From the NCBI GenBank assembly GCA_029256185.1, contig JAQSYI010000011.1:221272-285271 (forward strand): a stretch of 64,000 nt of DNA, read 5' to 3'. This stretch comes from Paenibacillaceae bacterium (GTDB lineage Bacteria; Bacillota; Bacilli; Paenibacillales; NBRC-103111). The notes under the pieces were generated by a model. That model did no database searches, had not been told where the DNA came from, and worked only from the letters and a program-made list of their open reading frames with translations. Below are positions 41,134 to 49,308 of this stretch, in pieces; within the stretch, counting starts at the first letter, position 1; each line of letters starts with the position of its first letter. A program made the translations under genes and the position numbers.

Positions 41134-42717
41134 ATGACGGGTCAAAGAAAAAAATGGTCCACCTCCATCCTGCTGGTCTGTTCCGCCTCGCTGGCGCTGT
41201 CCTCATTGGCAGGCTGCGGCAAGAGTGACGGCGAACCCGCCGCCTCGGCGGTGCCGTCTGCAGGGGTGGCGTCTCCGGGTGGAGCTACAGCGGCGCCAAC
41301 GCAAAAGGAAGAACCGTTCAAGCTCAGCATCATGATGATGCAAAACGGCACGGAATTGCCAAAGGCGGATAATGTGATTCTGAAGGCGCTTGAGGAGGCC
41401 ACGAATACCAAGCTGGAGTTTAGCTGGGTTCCCCAGGCGCAAATTGATGAGAAAACCAATCTGGTGCTGGCCTCCGGGGATATGCCGCAGCTGATGTATA
41501 TCCAGAGCTTCAAGTCCCCCAGTATTCTTAATGCCGTCAAGGTGGGCGCATTTTGGGAGATGGGGCCGCACCTCAAGGACTATCCCAATCTGGCCAAGGC
41601 CGATCCCGGTATCATGAACAATATCAGCGTCGACGGCAAAAACTATGCCATGTACAGATATGTCGCTCCCGCCCAGGTAGGGGTGCTCTACCGCAAGGAT
41701 TGGCTGGAGGCTCTTAATCTCCAACAGCCTAAGACAGTGGATGATTTCTATAACATGCTGAAAGCGTTCAAGCTGCAGGACCCTGACAAGGACGGCAAGG
41801 AGGATACCTACGGCATGGTGTATTGGAAGGAGTCCTTCCTGGCCATGTTCCGGATTCTCGCCCTGTGGCACGGCAGCCCCAACCAGTGGGGAGAGGACAA
41901 GGACGGCAAGATCACCGCGGATTTTACGACGAATGAATACATGCAGGCGCTGAAATTTATGAAGAAATTGTACGACGAGAAGCTGATCAACCAGGATTTT
42001 GCGGTTATGACCAATGCCACTGCCAATGATATGTTTCTCGACGGAACGGCAGGGTCCGTATTTGCTACGGCGGGGAATCTGACCAGTTTCCAGAAAAATG
42101 AAAAAATTAAGAACCAAAACGGGCAGCTGGATTTGGCAAGTACCCTGGAAGGCGGCTACGGTCCCCGAGCCAGAGCAGGAACGGGCTATGTGGGAACGTA
42201 TATGATTCCCAAGAAGTCGGTGAAAACGGAAGCTGAATTCAAGAGAATCATGCAGTTCCTCGACGATCTGAACAGCCAGAAGGTGCAGAACCTGCTGAAG
42301 TACGGCATTGAGGGAAGGCACTACAAGGTGGAAAACGGTGTTGTCGTAAACTTGGAGGGGCTTCCTGCGGAGCAGCAATTTACCAAAGAAGTATTGGATC
42401 TGAGGAATTTGATGCTGCGCAATACGGTTAATGAACTGCCTGCGAAGCTGTCAGCCGTGGAGCAGCGGGCCGAGGATATCAAGGCGGAGAATGAGAAGAG
42501 CGCCGTATACAATCTGGTGGAGCCCTATATCTCCGAGACTTATACGAAGCAGGGCCAACAGCTGGATACCATGAGATATGACATGATGGTCAAATTCGTA
42601 ATGGGGCAGCTGGATGAAGCCGGCTATAAGGCAGAGGTGGATAAATGGCTGAAGGCAGGCGGCGATACTGTTATTAAAGAATTAAACGAGCAGTATCAGG
42701 CATTTAAGAAGAAATAA
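41134..42717 (+). CDS. Extracellular sugar-binding lipoprotein (LipO/LplA type)
   Basis: From ATG 41134 (AAGGGGA 9 bp upstream) the protein has 527 residues, with a lipoprotein signal ending LSSLAGC (lipid-bearing Cys28), followed by an Ala/Gly/Ser/Pro-rich linker and a long substrate-binding domain ('KLEFSWVPQAQIDEKTNLVL', 'TYGMVYWKESFLAMFRI'). The length of about 530 is typical of LplA-type proteins that bind oligosaccharides. It gives the importer its specificity, probably for the unsaturated products of the lyases. Confidence 0.93.
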   Translation: MTGQRKKWSTSILLVCSASLALSSLAGCGKSDGEPAASAVPSAGVASPGGATAAPTQKEEPFKLSIMMMQNGTELPKADNVILKALEEATNTKLEFSWVPQAQIDEKTNLVLASGDMPQLMYIQSFKSPSILNAVKVGAFWEMGPHLKDYPNLAKADPGIMNNISVDGKNYAMYRYVAPAQVGVLYRKDWLEALNLQQPKTVDDFYNMLKAFKLQDPDKDGKEDTYGMVYWKESFLAMFRILALWHGSPNQWGEDKDGKITADFTTNEYMQALKFMKKLYDEKLINQDFAVMTNATANDMFLDGTAGSVFATAGNLTSFQKNEKIKNQNGQLDLASTLEGGYGPRARAGTGYVGTYMIPKKSVKTEAEFKRIMQFLDDLNSQKVQNLLKYGIEGRHYKVENGVVVNLEGLPAEQQFTKEVLDLRNLMLRNTVNELPAKLSAVEQRAEDIKAENEKSAVYNLVEPYISETYTKQGQQLDTMRYDMMVKFVMGQLDEAGYKAEVDKWLKAGGDTVIKELNEQYQAFKKK

Positions 42718-42827
42718 TCAATTAAGCGAATACACCGCGGCGGCAGGTTCAGGTTTTATGATGCAATGCACATATTCCTGGGCCTGTTTGTGCGGTCTGC
42801 AGAATGGAAGTTGGGAAGGAGTTCCAT

Positions 42828-43913
42828 ATGATGTCGGGTAAGGAGAAGTTGAAGGAGCGGATGGACCGGATTCTGAACAGGATCGGTCATGTGCAGCCGG
42901 ATCACTGGAATCTGAAGCTGGATGATTGGGAATGGAATGCGGGGGTTTGCCTATATGGCATCCAGAAGGCAGCCGTGGCCACAAAGGACGGGCGGTATGA
43001 GAGCTTTATGGAGGCATGGTTTGACCGCAACGCGGAAAAAAGAAAGACGGGTTCGGTGAACACGGTGATTCCGGCTAACGGAGCCCTCTGCTTGTACAAG
43101 CTGCGCGGAGAACGGCGGTATCTGGACATCTGCTCCCAATACGCCGATTGGTGTCTGAACAAGGCGCTGAGAACATCCAACGGGGGCTTGGCCCATGTGT
43201 GGAGCGAAGGAGGGCTGGAGGACTACCGCAATCAGCTGTGGATTGATTCGCTGTTTATGGCGGGGATTTTCATGATCCGCTACGGGATGTGGAGCCATAA
43301 CGAGCCTTTGGTACGCGCGGGAATGGAGCAGTTCGATATCCATATCCGCTGCCAATTTGACCCCCAGGCCCGGCTTTTTTACCATGGCTATCATTGTATA
43401 GACAACAAGACGCTGGGGGAATTCTGGGGCAGGGGAAACGGCTGGGCGGCTGTCAGCCTGGTGGAGCTTCTGGATGAGCTGGGCAGCGGAAGCGGTGAGG
43501 CAAGCAGCAGTGCAGGAGCCAATGTCAGCGGATGGGCAAGGGGCTACCGGGAGGTGTTCCTGAAGCTGATGGAGCGGGCCTACCGGCTGCGGCTGGATGA
43601 CGGCATGCTGCGGACCTTGCCGGAGGAACCTGAAGCTTATCCTGAACTGACGGCCACCGCGCTGTTCGGATATGCGGCGCTCAAAGGGGCCAGGCTGGGC
43701 ATTCTGGACGAACGCTTCCGGGAGTGGGGGATGCAGGCCGTGGACGCGTCATGGACCCATTCGACGGAAGAAGGGGAGGTAATGCTGGCGTCGGGCGGGA
43801 CGGATTGCCAGGAAAAGGCCGGGTATCTACGGGTACCCTATGCGCAAACCTTGTACGCTTACGGCATTGTTCTGCTGCTGTTCAGCGAGGCGTTTGAGGC
43901 GGACCATGTTTAA
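42828..43913 (+). CDS. Unsaturated uronyl hydrolase, GH88/GH105 family
   Basis: From ATG 42828 (GGGAAGGA 7 bp upstream; ATG 42831 is equally possible) the protein has 361 residues. It shows the (alpha/alpha)6-barrel signatures 'DDWEWNAGVCLYG' near residue 35, 'LWIDSLFMAGIF' near 137 (catalytic Asp) and 'FWGRGNGWAAVS' near 200. These enzymes hydrate the 4,5-unsaturated uronic acid left by lyases and release a keto acid. GH88 members act on glycosaminoglycan or xanthan fragments, GH105 on rhamnogalacturonan fragments; the choice needs a proper alignment. It is cytoplasmic and follows the transporter genes. Confidence 0.88.
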   Translation: MMSGKEKLKERMDRILNRIGHVQPDHWNLKLDDWEWNAGVCLYGIQKAAVATKDGRYESFMEAWFDRNAEKRKTGSVNTVIPANGALCLYKLRGERRYLDICSQYADWCLNKALRTSNGGLAHVWSEGGLEDYRNQLWIDSLFMAGIFMIRYGMWSHNEPLVRAGMEQFDIHIRCQFDPQARLFYHGYHCIDNKTLGEFWGRGNGWAAVSLVELLDELGSGSGEASSSAGANVSGWARGYREVFLKLMERAYRLRLDDGMLRTLPEEPEAYPELTATALFGYAALKGARLGILDERFREWGMQAVDASWTHSTEEGEVMLASGGTDCQEKAGYLRVPYAQTLYAYGIVLLLFSEAFEADHV

Positions 43914-43927
43914 TGCATAATCAGTAT

Positions 43928-43969
43928 AAGCCGGTGGCCTTGCCGGCTGTCCCCGATAAGGAGGTGATG
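43928..43969 (+). promoter_or_regulatory. Intercistronic hairpin and orphan perfect Shine-Dalgarno sequence
   Basis: AGCCGG-N8-CCGGCT (43928-43947) precedes AAGGAGGTGATG (43958-43969), a nearly full anti-16S match. The only frame behind it is about 12 codons (MPCCLLQSFTEK), with a spacing too short for normal use. The real gene starts at 44021 with its own AAGGAGG. Confidence 0.4.
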
Positions 43970-44020
43970 CCCTGCTGCCTGTTGCAATCGTTTACAGAAA
44001 AATGAAGGAGGAATCTGTGA

Positions 44021-47000
44021 ATGGGTCAAAGGATCAAGAAGCTGCTGGTATTGCTGTTGTCGTTTAGCATGTTGGTTGCGGCGGGAATATTGCCCGGGCA
44101 TTCCGTGAAGGCGGAGCCGGGATCATTGCTGTTCGCCGATGATTTTGAGGACGGAGATGCCGTTGGCTGGAGCGCTTCAGGGTTCAATGTAGTATCTGAA
44201 GGCGGCAGCCTGGTATACAAACATGTTTATGCCACGGGAGGCTCCACAACCCGGTATGCAAATGCGGGCAATTCGGCGTGGACCAGCTATTCCGTTACGG
44301 CCAAGCTGAACAATTCCAACGACAACAACAAGACCGGCCTGCATGCCCGCATGAAGGACAGCAATAACTTTTATGCCCTTAATCTTGATCTGAAAAATGA
44401 CACAGTAACCCTAAGCCGCAAGGTAGGAGGAGTGAGCACAACACTGGATTCCGCATCGGTTGTGCTTAATACCAATACGCCGTATACACTGCGGCTGGAT
44501 GTGGACGGCACTGCCCTGACAGGCTATGTGGACGGGGTGCAATTGCTGGATGCCGTTGACGCTTCTCTCACCTCAGGGAGAATCGGGCTGGGGGGATACA
44601 GCAAGCACAGCTACTCGATTGATGATGTGTCCGTCACGGATTTGAGAAGGCCTGTCCGCATGACAGTTGAGCCTCTGAGTCTGACGCTTCTGCAAGACGA
44701 GGGCCGGCAGTTCACGGGCAAGGTATATGATCAGGACAACGGGGTGATTAGCGGTCTCTCCCTGGATTGGACCAGCGATGATCCCGGGATTGCCGTGGTG
44801 GACGGCAGCGGCTTTGTTACCGCTGTGGACCCGGGGACCACTGTCATCCGCGCTGTTTACGGGACTCTCTCGGCCAGTGCCGGCATTACCGTCAAGGAGT
44901 TTGTGCCGGAGCCGCCTCTTGCGGTGAATAAGGTATTAAGCCCTGTTGTTGTAGACGGGACCCTTGATGAGAGTGTCTGGTCGCTGGACCGGGCGGTGGA
45001 GAAGAATGTGATGGGCGTCAGTGAGAATGCCGCCGTGTTCGGCACCCTCTGGGACGACCACTACTTGTATGTGGGGGTAAGCGTACAGGATAACCTTCTG
45101 GTCAACGATTCAACGGACAACTTTGACGATGATTCCGTGGAGGTTTTCATCGATGCGGACCATAATCACGGTACAGTCTATGATTTGAAGGACTGGCATT
45201 TCAACAAGGGGTACAATGATACCGGCTTATATGAGATGCTCCAGGAAACCGGCGGAGTGAAGCATGCCTGGTCTGCTGTCCCCGGTGGATATGCGGTGGA
45301 GATGGCCATTCCGTGGAAGAACCTGGGCGTGCAGGCAGCCCCGGGAGTCAGCATCGGCTTTGATGTTGCCGTCAATGACGATGACAACGGGGGGCAACGC
45401 GAGGGACAGCTGGTTTGGGCCGGTACGGCGGATAATTACAGGAATACCTTTGCCTTCGGGGACTTGATTCTGTCCGCGATTACGGTGGGAACGCCTGTGA
45501 CGCCCCCAGCTCCGGTACTGGTTGACCGCTACGTGACCCCTGATGGAGCGGGGACGATGGACGGCAGCAGTTGGGCCCATGCCTTCCAGGGCAACAAGGC
45601 GGGAGGGCTCCAGGCGGCGTGGGAGGCAACCGGTACAGCCAATACCCTATATGTGGGCAGCGGCGCCTATACGGTGCCCCAGACGCTGAATCTGACCGGC
45701 GGCGGCCAGGATGTTCTGAATATGAAGAAGCTGGCGGGTACGGATACGGGAGCGGGGCTGCCGGTGTTCACTGGTCCCTATACTCTGGCCAATCAGACCC
45801 AGACCTCCTTCATCAATGTGCCCTTCGGCATCAGCTATTGGACGGTTCAGGATATTGTGATCCGCAATTATTATTACGGCGTCTATACCAACGGGCAGCA
45901 TGAAGGCATCCGAATCCTGAATGTAAGCGTCCACGACATGAGTGACGGGATCTATCTGTGGGGCCGGGCCACCCGCTCCAATCCGGACGCCGGCTCTCAC
46001 GATATTATCATCAAGGACGGAGTGTACACCAACTACACCAAGAGCGCCGTCCGCTTCCGCAACGGCAATTATCTGGCCAGTGTAATTAATGTCACGGCGG
46101 ATGCAGGAGGGCAGGCCAATTGGCGGTCGAGTAATTTCCCTATGGGCTTCCGCGTAGGCAACTCGCCGGAGAAGGAGTATTTCTTCGACCATGATATCGT
46201 CTTCCAGGATGTGGTCAGCAGCAACAGCTGGCACGAGGCGGGGAGCGATTACTGGAACGGTGACGGCTTCACCGCAGAACGTCAGGCCTACAATCTTACC
46301 TATATCCGCAGCAAGGCCTTCGGCAGCACGGACGGCGGCTGGGATGACAAGTCGGTGGACCCGGTGCTGATCCATACCGTGGCTATGGACAATAAGCGCA
46401 ATTACCGCTTCTGGGGCAATGCCACCTTCATTGGCGTATTCGGGGGATATTCCTACAAGCGCGGCGGCAGCGGCGATGCTCCCGGATTATGGGTGGGCAG
46501 CAGCTTGGGCAAGGCGGATATTTATTTCAGCACCTTGTACAACAACCAGGGCAGCGAGATTTCCCTGGAGGGCGGGGCTAACCGGGTGAATATCTACGAT
46601 TCCATTATTGGGACAACTGCCGGATCGTTGTATACCCCAAGCGGCGGTCAAATTACGGCGGCCCGAACGGAGGAGTATATCGGAGGCGTGCAAGGAAACG
46701 ACCCGCAGTTCGTCAACGGAGGCCATGCAGCCTGGGACGGGGAGGGCGATGATTTCAACAGCCTGTTGTACGGCAATGCGAAGGGCTTCTATAACCCCGG
46801 TCCGCATGCCGCACCGTTCACCGTGCAGACCAGCGTCCCTACTCTGTCCCTCGGCCTGTACGGGGAGCAGACGGTTACCGCTCAGGTATATGATGAGAAC
46901 AACAATCCGGTGGCCGATCCCGAGAAGATCGTATGGTACAGCGACGACGGCTATACCTCGCGGCTGCTGCAATCCCGTGGAGCCACCGCGGTGGTGCAGG

Positions 47001-47080
47001 GGCTGAATGCGGGGGTCACGGATATTGTGGCCGTGTACAAGGGGGCGGAGGCGCGGATCCGTGTAACGGTTGCGCCCTAG
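44021..47080 (+). CDS. Secreted multidomain beta-helix protein with CBM9 and Ig-like domains
   Basis: The 1019-residue protein has a signal peptide (residues 1-31). A concanavalin-like carbohydrate domain follows (about 37-205, 'LLFADDFEDGDAVGWSASG'), then a Big2 Ig-like domain (about 210-293), a CBM9-like domain (about 300-485, 'VDGTLDESVWSLD', 'DDSVEVFIDADHN'), a right-handed parallel beta-helix (about 500-930, starting 'VDRYVTPDGAG') and a second Big2 domain at the C-terminus. Beta-helix proteins of this build are usually polysaccharide lyases or glycosidases; no catalytic residues can be named with confidence. The stop codon TAG at 47078-47080 is also the first three bases of a MITE. It is the extracellular component of this sugar locus. 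Confidence 0.85.
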   Translation: MGQRIKKLLVLLLSFSMLVAAGILPGHSVKAEPGSLLFADDFEDGDAVGWSASGFNVVSEGGSLVYKHVYATGGSTTRYANAGNSAWTSYSVTAKLNNSNDNNKTGLHARMKDSNNFYALNLDLKNDTVTLSRKVGGVSTTLDSASVVLNTNTPYTLRLDVDGTALTGYVDGVQLLDAVDASLTSGRIGLGGYSKHSYSIDDVSVTDLRRPVRMTVEPLSLTLLQDEGRQFTGKVYDQDNGVISGLSLDWTSDDPGIAVVDGSGFVTAVDPGTTVIRAVYGTLSASAGITVKEFVPEPPLAVNKVLSPVVVDGTLDESVWSLDRAVEKNVMGVSENAAVFGTLWDDHYLYVGVSVQDNLLVNDSTDNFDDDSVEVFIDADHNHGTVYDLKDWHFNKGYNDTGLYEMLQETGGVKHAWSAVPGGYAVEMAIPWKNLGVQAAPGVSIGFDVAVNDDDNGGQREGQLVWAGTADNYRNTFAFGDLILSAITVGTPVTPPAPVLVDRYVTPDGAGTMDGSSWAHAFQGNKAGGLQAAWEATGTANTLYVGSGAYTVPQTLNLTGGGQDVLNMKKLAGTDTGAGLPVFTGPYTLANQTQTSFINVPFGISYWTVQDIVIRNYYYGVYTNGQHEGIRILNVSVHDMSDGIYLWGRATRSNPDAGSHDIIIKDGVYTNYTKSAVRFRNGNYLASVINVTADAGGQANWRSSNFPMGFRVGNSPEKEYFFDHDIVFQDVVSSNSWHEAGSDYWNGDGFTAERQAYNLTYIRSKAFGSTDGGWDDKSVDPVLIHTVAMDNKRNYRFWGNATFIGVFGGYSYKRGGSGDAPGLWVGSSLGKADIYFSTLYNNQGSEISLEGGANRVNIYDSIIGTTAGSLYTPSGGQITAARTEEYIGGVQGNDPQFVNGGHAAWDGEGDDFNSLLYGNAKGFYNPGPHAAPFTVQTSVPTLSLGLYGEQTVTAQVYDENNNPVADPEKIVWYSDDGYTSRLLQSRGATAVVQGLNAGVTDIVAVYKGAEARIRVTVAP

Positions 47081-47246
47081 GGCGTGTCTGAATACTCGCT
47101 TGAGGGCACCTTACACTGCCTTTTCGCCCCATACTGCGTTACTTTCGCTTGGCCCGGGGTCCCCCGGTACGCCTTCACAAAAGTGCCTTGCCTGGAACAA
47201 AAATTCAGTATAATCTGCTCCCCTCGGAGTTTTCAAACACGCCCTA
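47078..47246 (-). mobile_element. MITE-like element, copy 4 (inverted)
   Basis: The 169-bp element begins TAGGGCGTGTCTGAATACTC and ends GAGTTTTCAAACACGCCCTA. Its inside is the reverse complement of the other copies. Its left end supplies the stop codon of the beta-helix protein gene, and it ends 35 bp before the GH57-like gene. Confidence 0.85.
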
Positions 47247-47281
47247 GTAAAACCAACTCAACATGAAGGAGCCAGTGCAAA

Positions 47282-48685
47282 ATGAACAAAAAGCCGGGAA
47301 TTATGTTTATGCCCCATGGAAACTTGCAGTATTCCCAATTGCAGCCCGGGAGGCGGGCTTGGGTGATCAAGGAATCCTATGAGCGGATATTCGATGCGGC
47401 CAACGCCGAGGGAGTGAAAATCGCTTTTGAAGCCTCGGGGGAAACCATTGAAATCATCGCAGAAGAGTGCCCGGAGGTGCTGCAGAAGCTGGTTGCAGGG
47501 ATACGGGCAGGCCGTATCGAGCCTGTAGGCTCCCCGCAAACCCATATTATGCTGGCCAATATTGATCCGGAAATCGGCCTGGACTCCTTGAAAAACGGTC
47601 TGGATACATGGGAGAAGCATACCGGCTTCAGGCCTGTTGCGGGCTGGAATCCCGAATGCAGCTGGGCGGGCTTTATTCCCCAAATTTTCAAAGAAGCGGG
47701 CTTTGAGCTTCTGGTTGCCGATGCGGACTCCTATTTGCTGTCTGCCGTTCCCGGATTGAGGGAGGCCACAGGGCTGCAATTCGATGTGCGGGGCCACAGC
47801 AATAAGAACGCCCTGTTCAAGATTGAGCAGGAAATTGGGGACAGGCCGGAGGTGCTGCAAACCCTGTTCCGGCCGAATCTGCTGGAAAATGGGCTGAAGG
47901 TGATTCTGCGCTCGGATATGCTGTGCAATATTATGCTGTGGTATCTGATGGGGGCCACGGAAGGAAACCGGGAGCAGCCGATCAAGGCCGGGGAAGTCAG
48001 GGAAGCGCTGGAGCGCTGGAAGAGCCGGATTCCCGGGGGCGACGGATTCATTATGCCGTATGCGGAGGATGCGGAATATGTGGGCACCACGGCGTATTTC
48101 TTCGTCAAGCAATTTGGCCTGGCCCGCTTCTTCGAGCCGGCTCCTGAAAGTGCGGTCCGGTTCAACGAAATCCTGGCCATGTCCCGGGAGGCAGGGTATG
48201 AGCTAATCACCCCGTCGGAGGCGGCAGCCCGGTATGAAGCCATTCCCGGGAAAGGATTCGAGTGCATCGAGAATGGCTGCGCCTGGCATGGAGGCACCGC
48301 CAAGGCGTGGAGCAACACGGTGTACTCCCGTATTCTCGACCCTGTTTGCGTGTCCATGTATCAGGGGCTGAAGGCCATTGCGGCACAGTTGGGCATTGCC
48401 GATCTGCGCGGCGATGCGGACTGCAAGGAAATCATGAGGAATATTACAACCGCTTATGTCAGCGACTCCCGCTGGCCGCCGGCTCCCACCTCACCGGGCC
48501 GATTCAATGTGCGGGAGGCTCTGGCGGCGCTGGAGCTTGCCAACGCCAATATAGGCAGCCTGATGGAGAAGCGGGGAATTGTTCACGCCAAGGCGCTGTA
48601 CTCTCCCGGAATCATGGCTTCGCAGATTGCCGCCATCACCGATGAGCTGATGGGCATGGACTATTTCGAGGAGAGGACCAAGTAG
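47282..48685 (+). CDS. Glycoside hydrolase family 57-like protein
   Basis: The 467-residue protein starts MNKKPGIMFMPHGNLQYSQL, a match to the 'HxN/HQP' first region of GH57. 'GWNPECSWAG' (Glu125) fits the catalytic-nucleophile region and 'MPYAEDAEYVG' (Asp263) the acid/base region. GH57 enzymes are retaining alpha-glycosidases of the GH38/GH57 superfamily (amylases, branching enzymes, alpha-galactosidases). There is no signal peptide. Here it could remove an alpha-linked sugar, perhaps mannose, after GH88/105 action; this is inference. It is bracketed by two MITE copies in opposite orientation and ends in a long hairpin. Confidence 0.8.
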   Translation: MNKKPGIMFMPHGNLQYSQLQPGRRAWVIKESYERIFDAANAEGVKIAFEASGETIEIIAEECPEVLQKLVAGIRAGRIEPVGSPQTHIMLANIDPEIGLDSLKNGLDTWEKHTGFRPVAGWNPECSWAGFIPQIFKEAGFELLVADADSYLLSAVPGLREATGLQFDVRGHSNKNALFKIEQEIGDRPEVLQTLFRPNLLENGLKVILRSDMLCNIMLWYLMGATEGNREQPIKAGEVREALERWKSRIPGGDGFIMPYAEDAEYVGTTAYFFVKQFGLARFFEPAPESAVRFNEILAMSREAGYELITPSEAAARYEAIPGKGFECIENGCAWHGGTAKAWSNTVYSRILDPVCVSMYQGLKAIAAQLGIADLRGDADCKEIMRNITTAYVSDSRWPPAPTSPGRFNVREALAALELANANIGSLMEKRGIVHAKALYSPGIMASQIAAITDELMGMDYFEERTK

Positions 48686-48700
48686 GAGTCTGCAAAAGCG

Positions 48701-48745
48701 AATAAGCTTGATTAAAGCGGAGAGTTCGCTTTAATCAAGCTTATT
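48701..48745. terminator. 19-bp perfect hairpin after the GH57-like gene
   Basis: AATAAGCTTGATTAAAGCG (48701-48719) pairs perfectly with 48727-48745 around GAGAGTT. No T-tract follows, but the stem is long enough to end or stabilise the transcript. Confidence 0.75.
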
Positions 48746-48829
48746 GGGGTTTCTGCAAGGAAGGAGGCCCTTTCTTCAAAGGGGAAAGAGCCGGAAAAAC
48801 AAAGCTGCACGGAGCATAGCGGAAGGAGG

Positions 48830-48933
48830 TAGCGGAAAGAGATAGTGGAAAGAGATAGTGGAAAGAGATAGTGGAAAGAGATAGTGGAAAGAGATAGTGG
48901 AAAGAGATAGCGGAAAGAGATAGTGGAAAGAGA
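48830..48933 (+). repeat. Eight 13-bp tandem repeats
   Basis: Eight units TAGYGGAAAGAGA run without gaps into the first palindrome of element C at 48934. The unit resembles the palindrome's left arm TAGCGGAAA, so the array looks like an expansion of that arm. Confidence 0.88.
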
Positions 48934-49127
48934 TAGCGGAAAAAATTTCCGTTATCAGGAGGTTTTTTGGAAATCGTGGATAATTAACGGAAAAAATTTC
49001 CGCTAATCTCCTCGAAACTACCTCGATTGGCTTGTTTGGGGTAGTTCATGAGGAGATAGCGGAAAAAAATTCCGTTAAAAAGTGAGTCAGGTAGAAATTG
49101 CAGAGATAACGGAAAAAATTTCCGTAA
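48934..49127. repeat. Four-palindrome element, copy C
   Basis: Palindromes TARCGGAAA-N3-TTTCCGYTA lie at 48934-48954, 48985-49005, 49057-49077 and 49107-49127 (the last lacks its final T-A pair), with spacers of 30, 51 and 29 bp. The central spacer itself forms a hairpin (TCTCCTC and AACTACC with GGTAGTT and GAGGAGA). The first spacer starts TCAGGAGGTTTTTTGG, identical to copy D at 63.7 kb. Confidence 0.88.
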
Positions 49128-49134
49128 TGGTATT

Positions 49135-49303
49135 CGGGCGTGTCTGGAAACTCCGAGGGGAGCAGATAGAACCCAAATTTTCGTTTCTGGCAAGGCACTT
49201 TTGCGCAGGCGTACCGGGGACCCCGGGCCAAGCGAAAGTAAGGCTAGCTCAGGGCGAAAAGGCGGTGAAAGCTGCCCTCAAGCGAGTTTTTAGACACGCC
49301 GTA
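49135..49303 (+). mobile_element. MITE-like element, copy 5
   Basis: The ~169-bp element has ends CGGGCGTGTCTGGAAACTCC and GAGTTTTTAGACACGCCGTA and the common inner sequence. It begins 7 bp behind four-palindrome element C and ends 5 bp beyond the stop codon of the minus-strand esterase gene. Confidence 0.82.
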
Positions 49304-49308
49304 GTTCC

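Noticed and set aside
48934..49127. The palindromes as simple transcription terminators
   Set aside because: The 9-bp A/T-rich stems have no T-tract, occur four times in a row with fixed spacing, and real terminators with other sequences are found next to the same genes.
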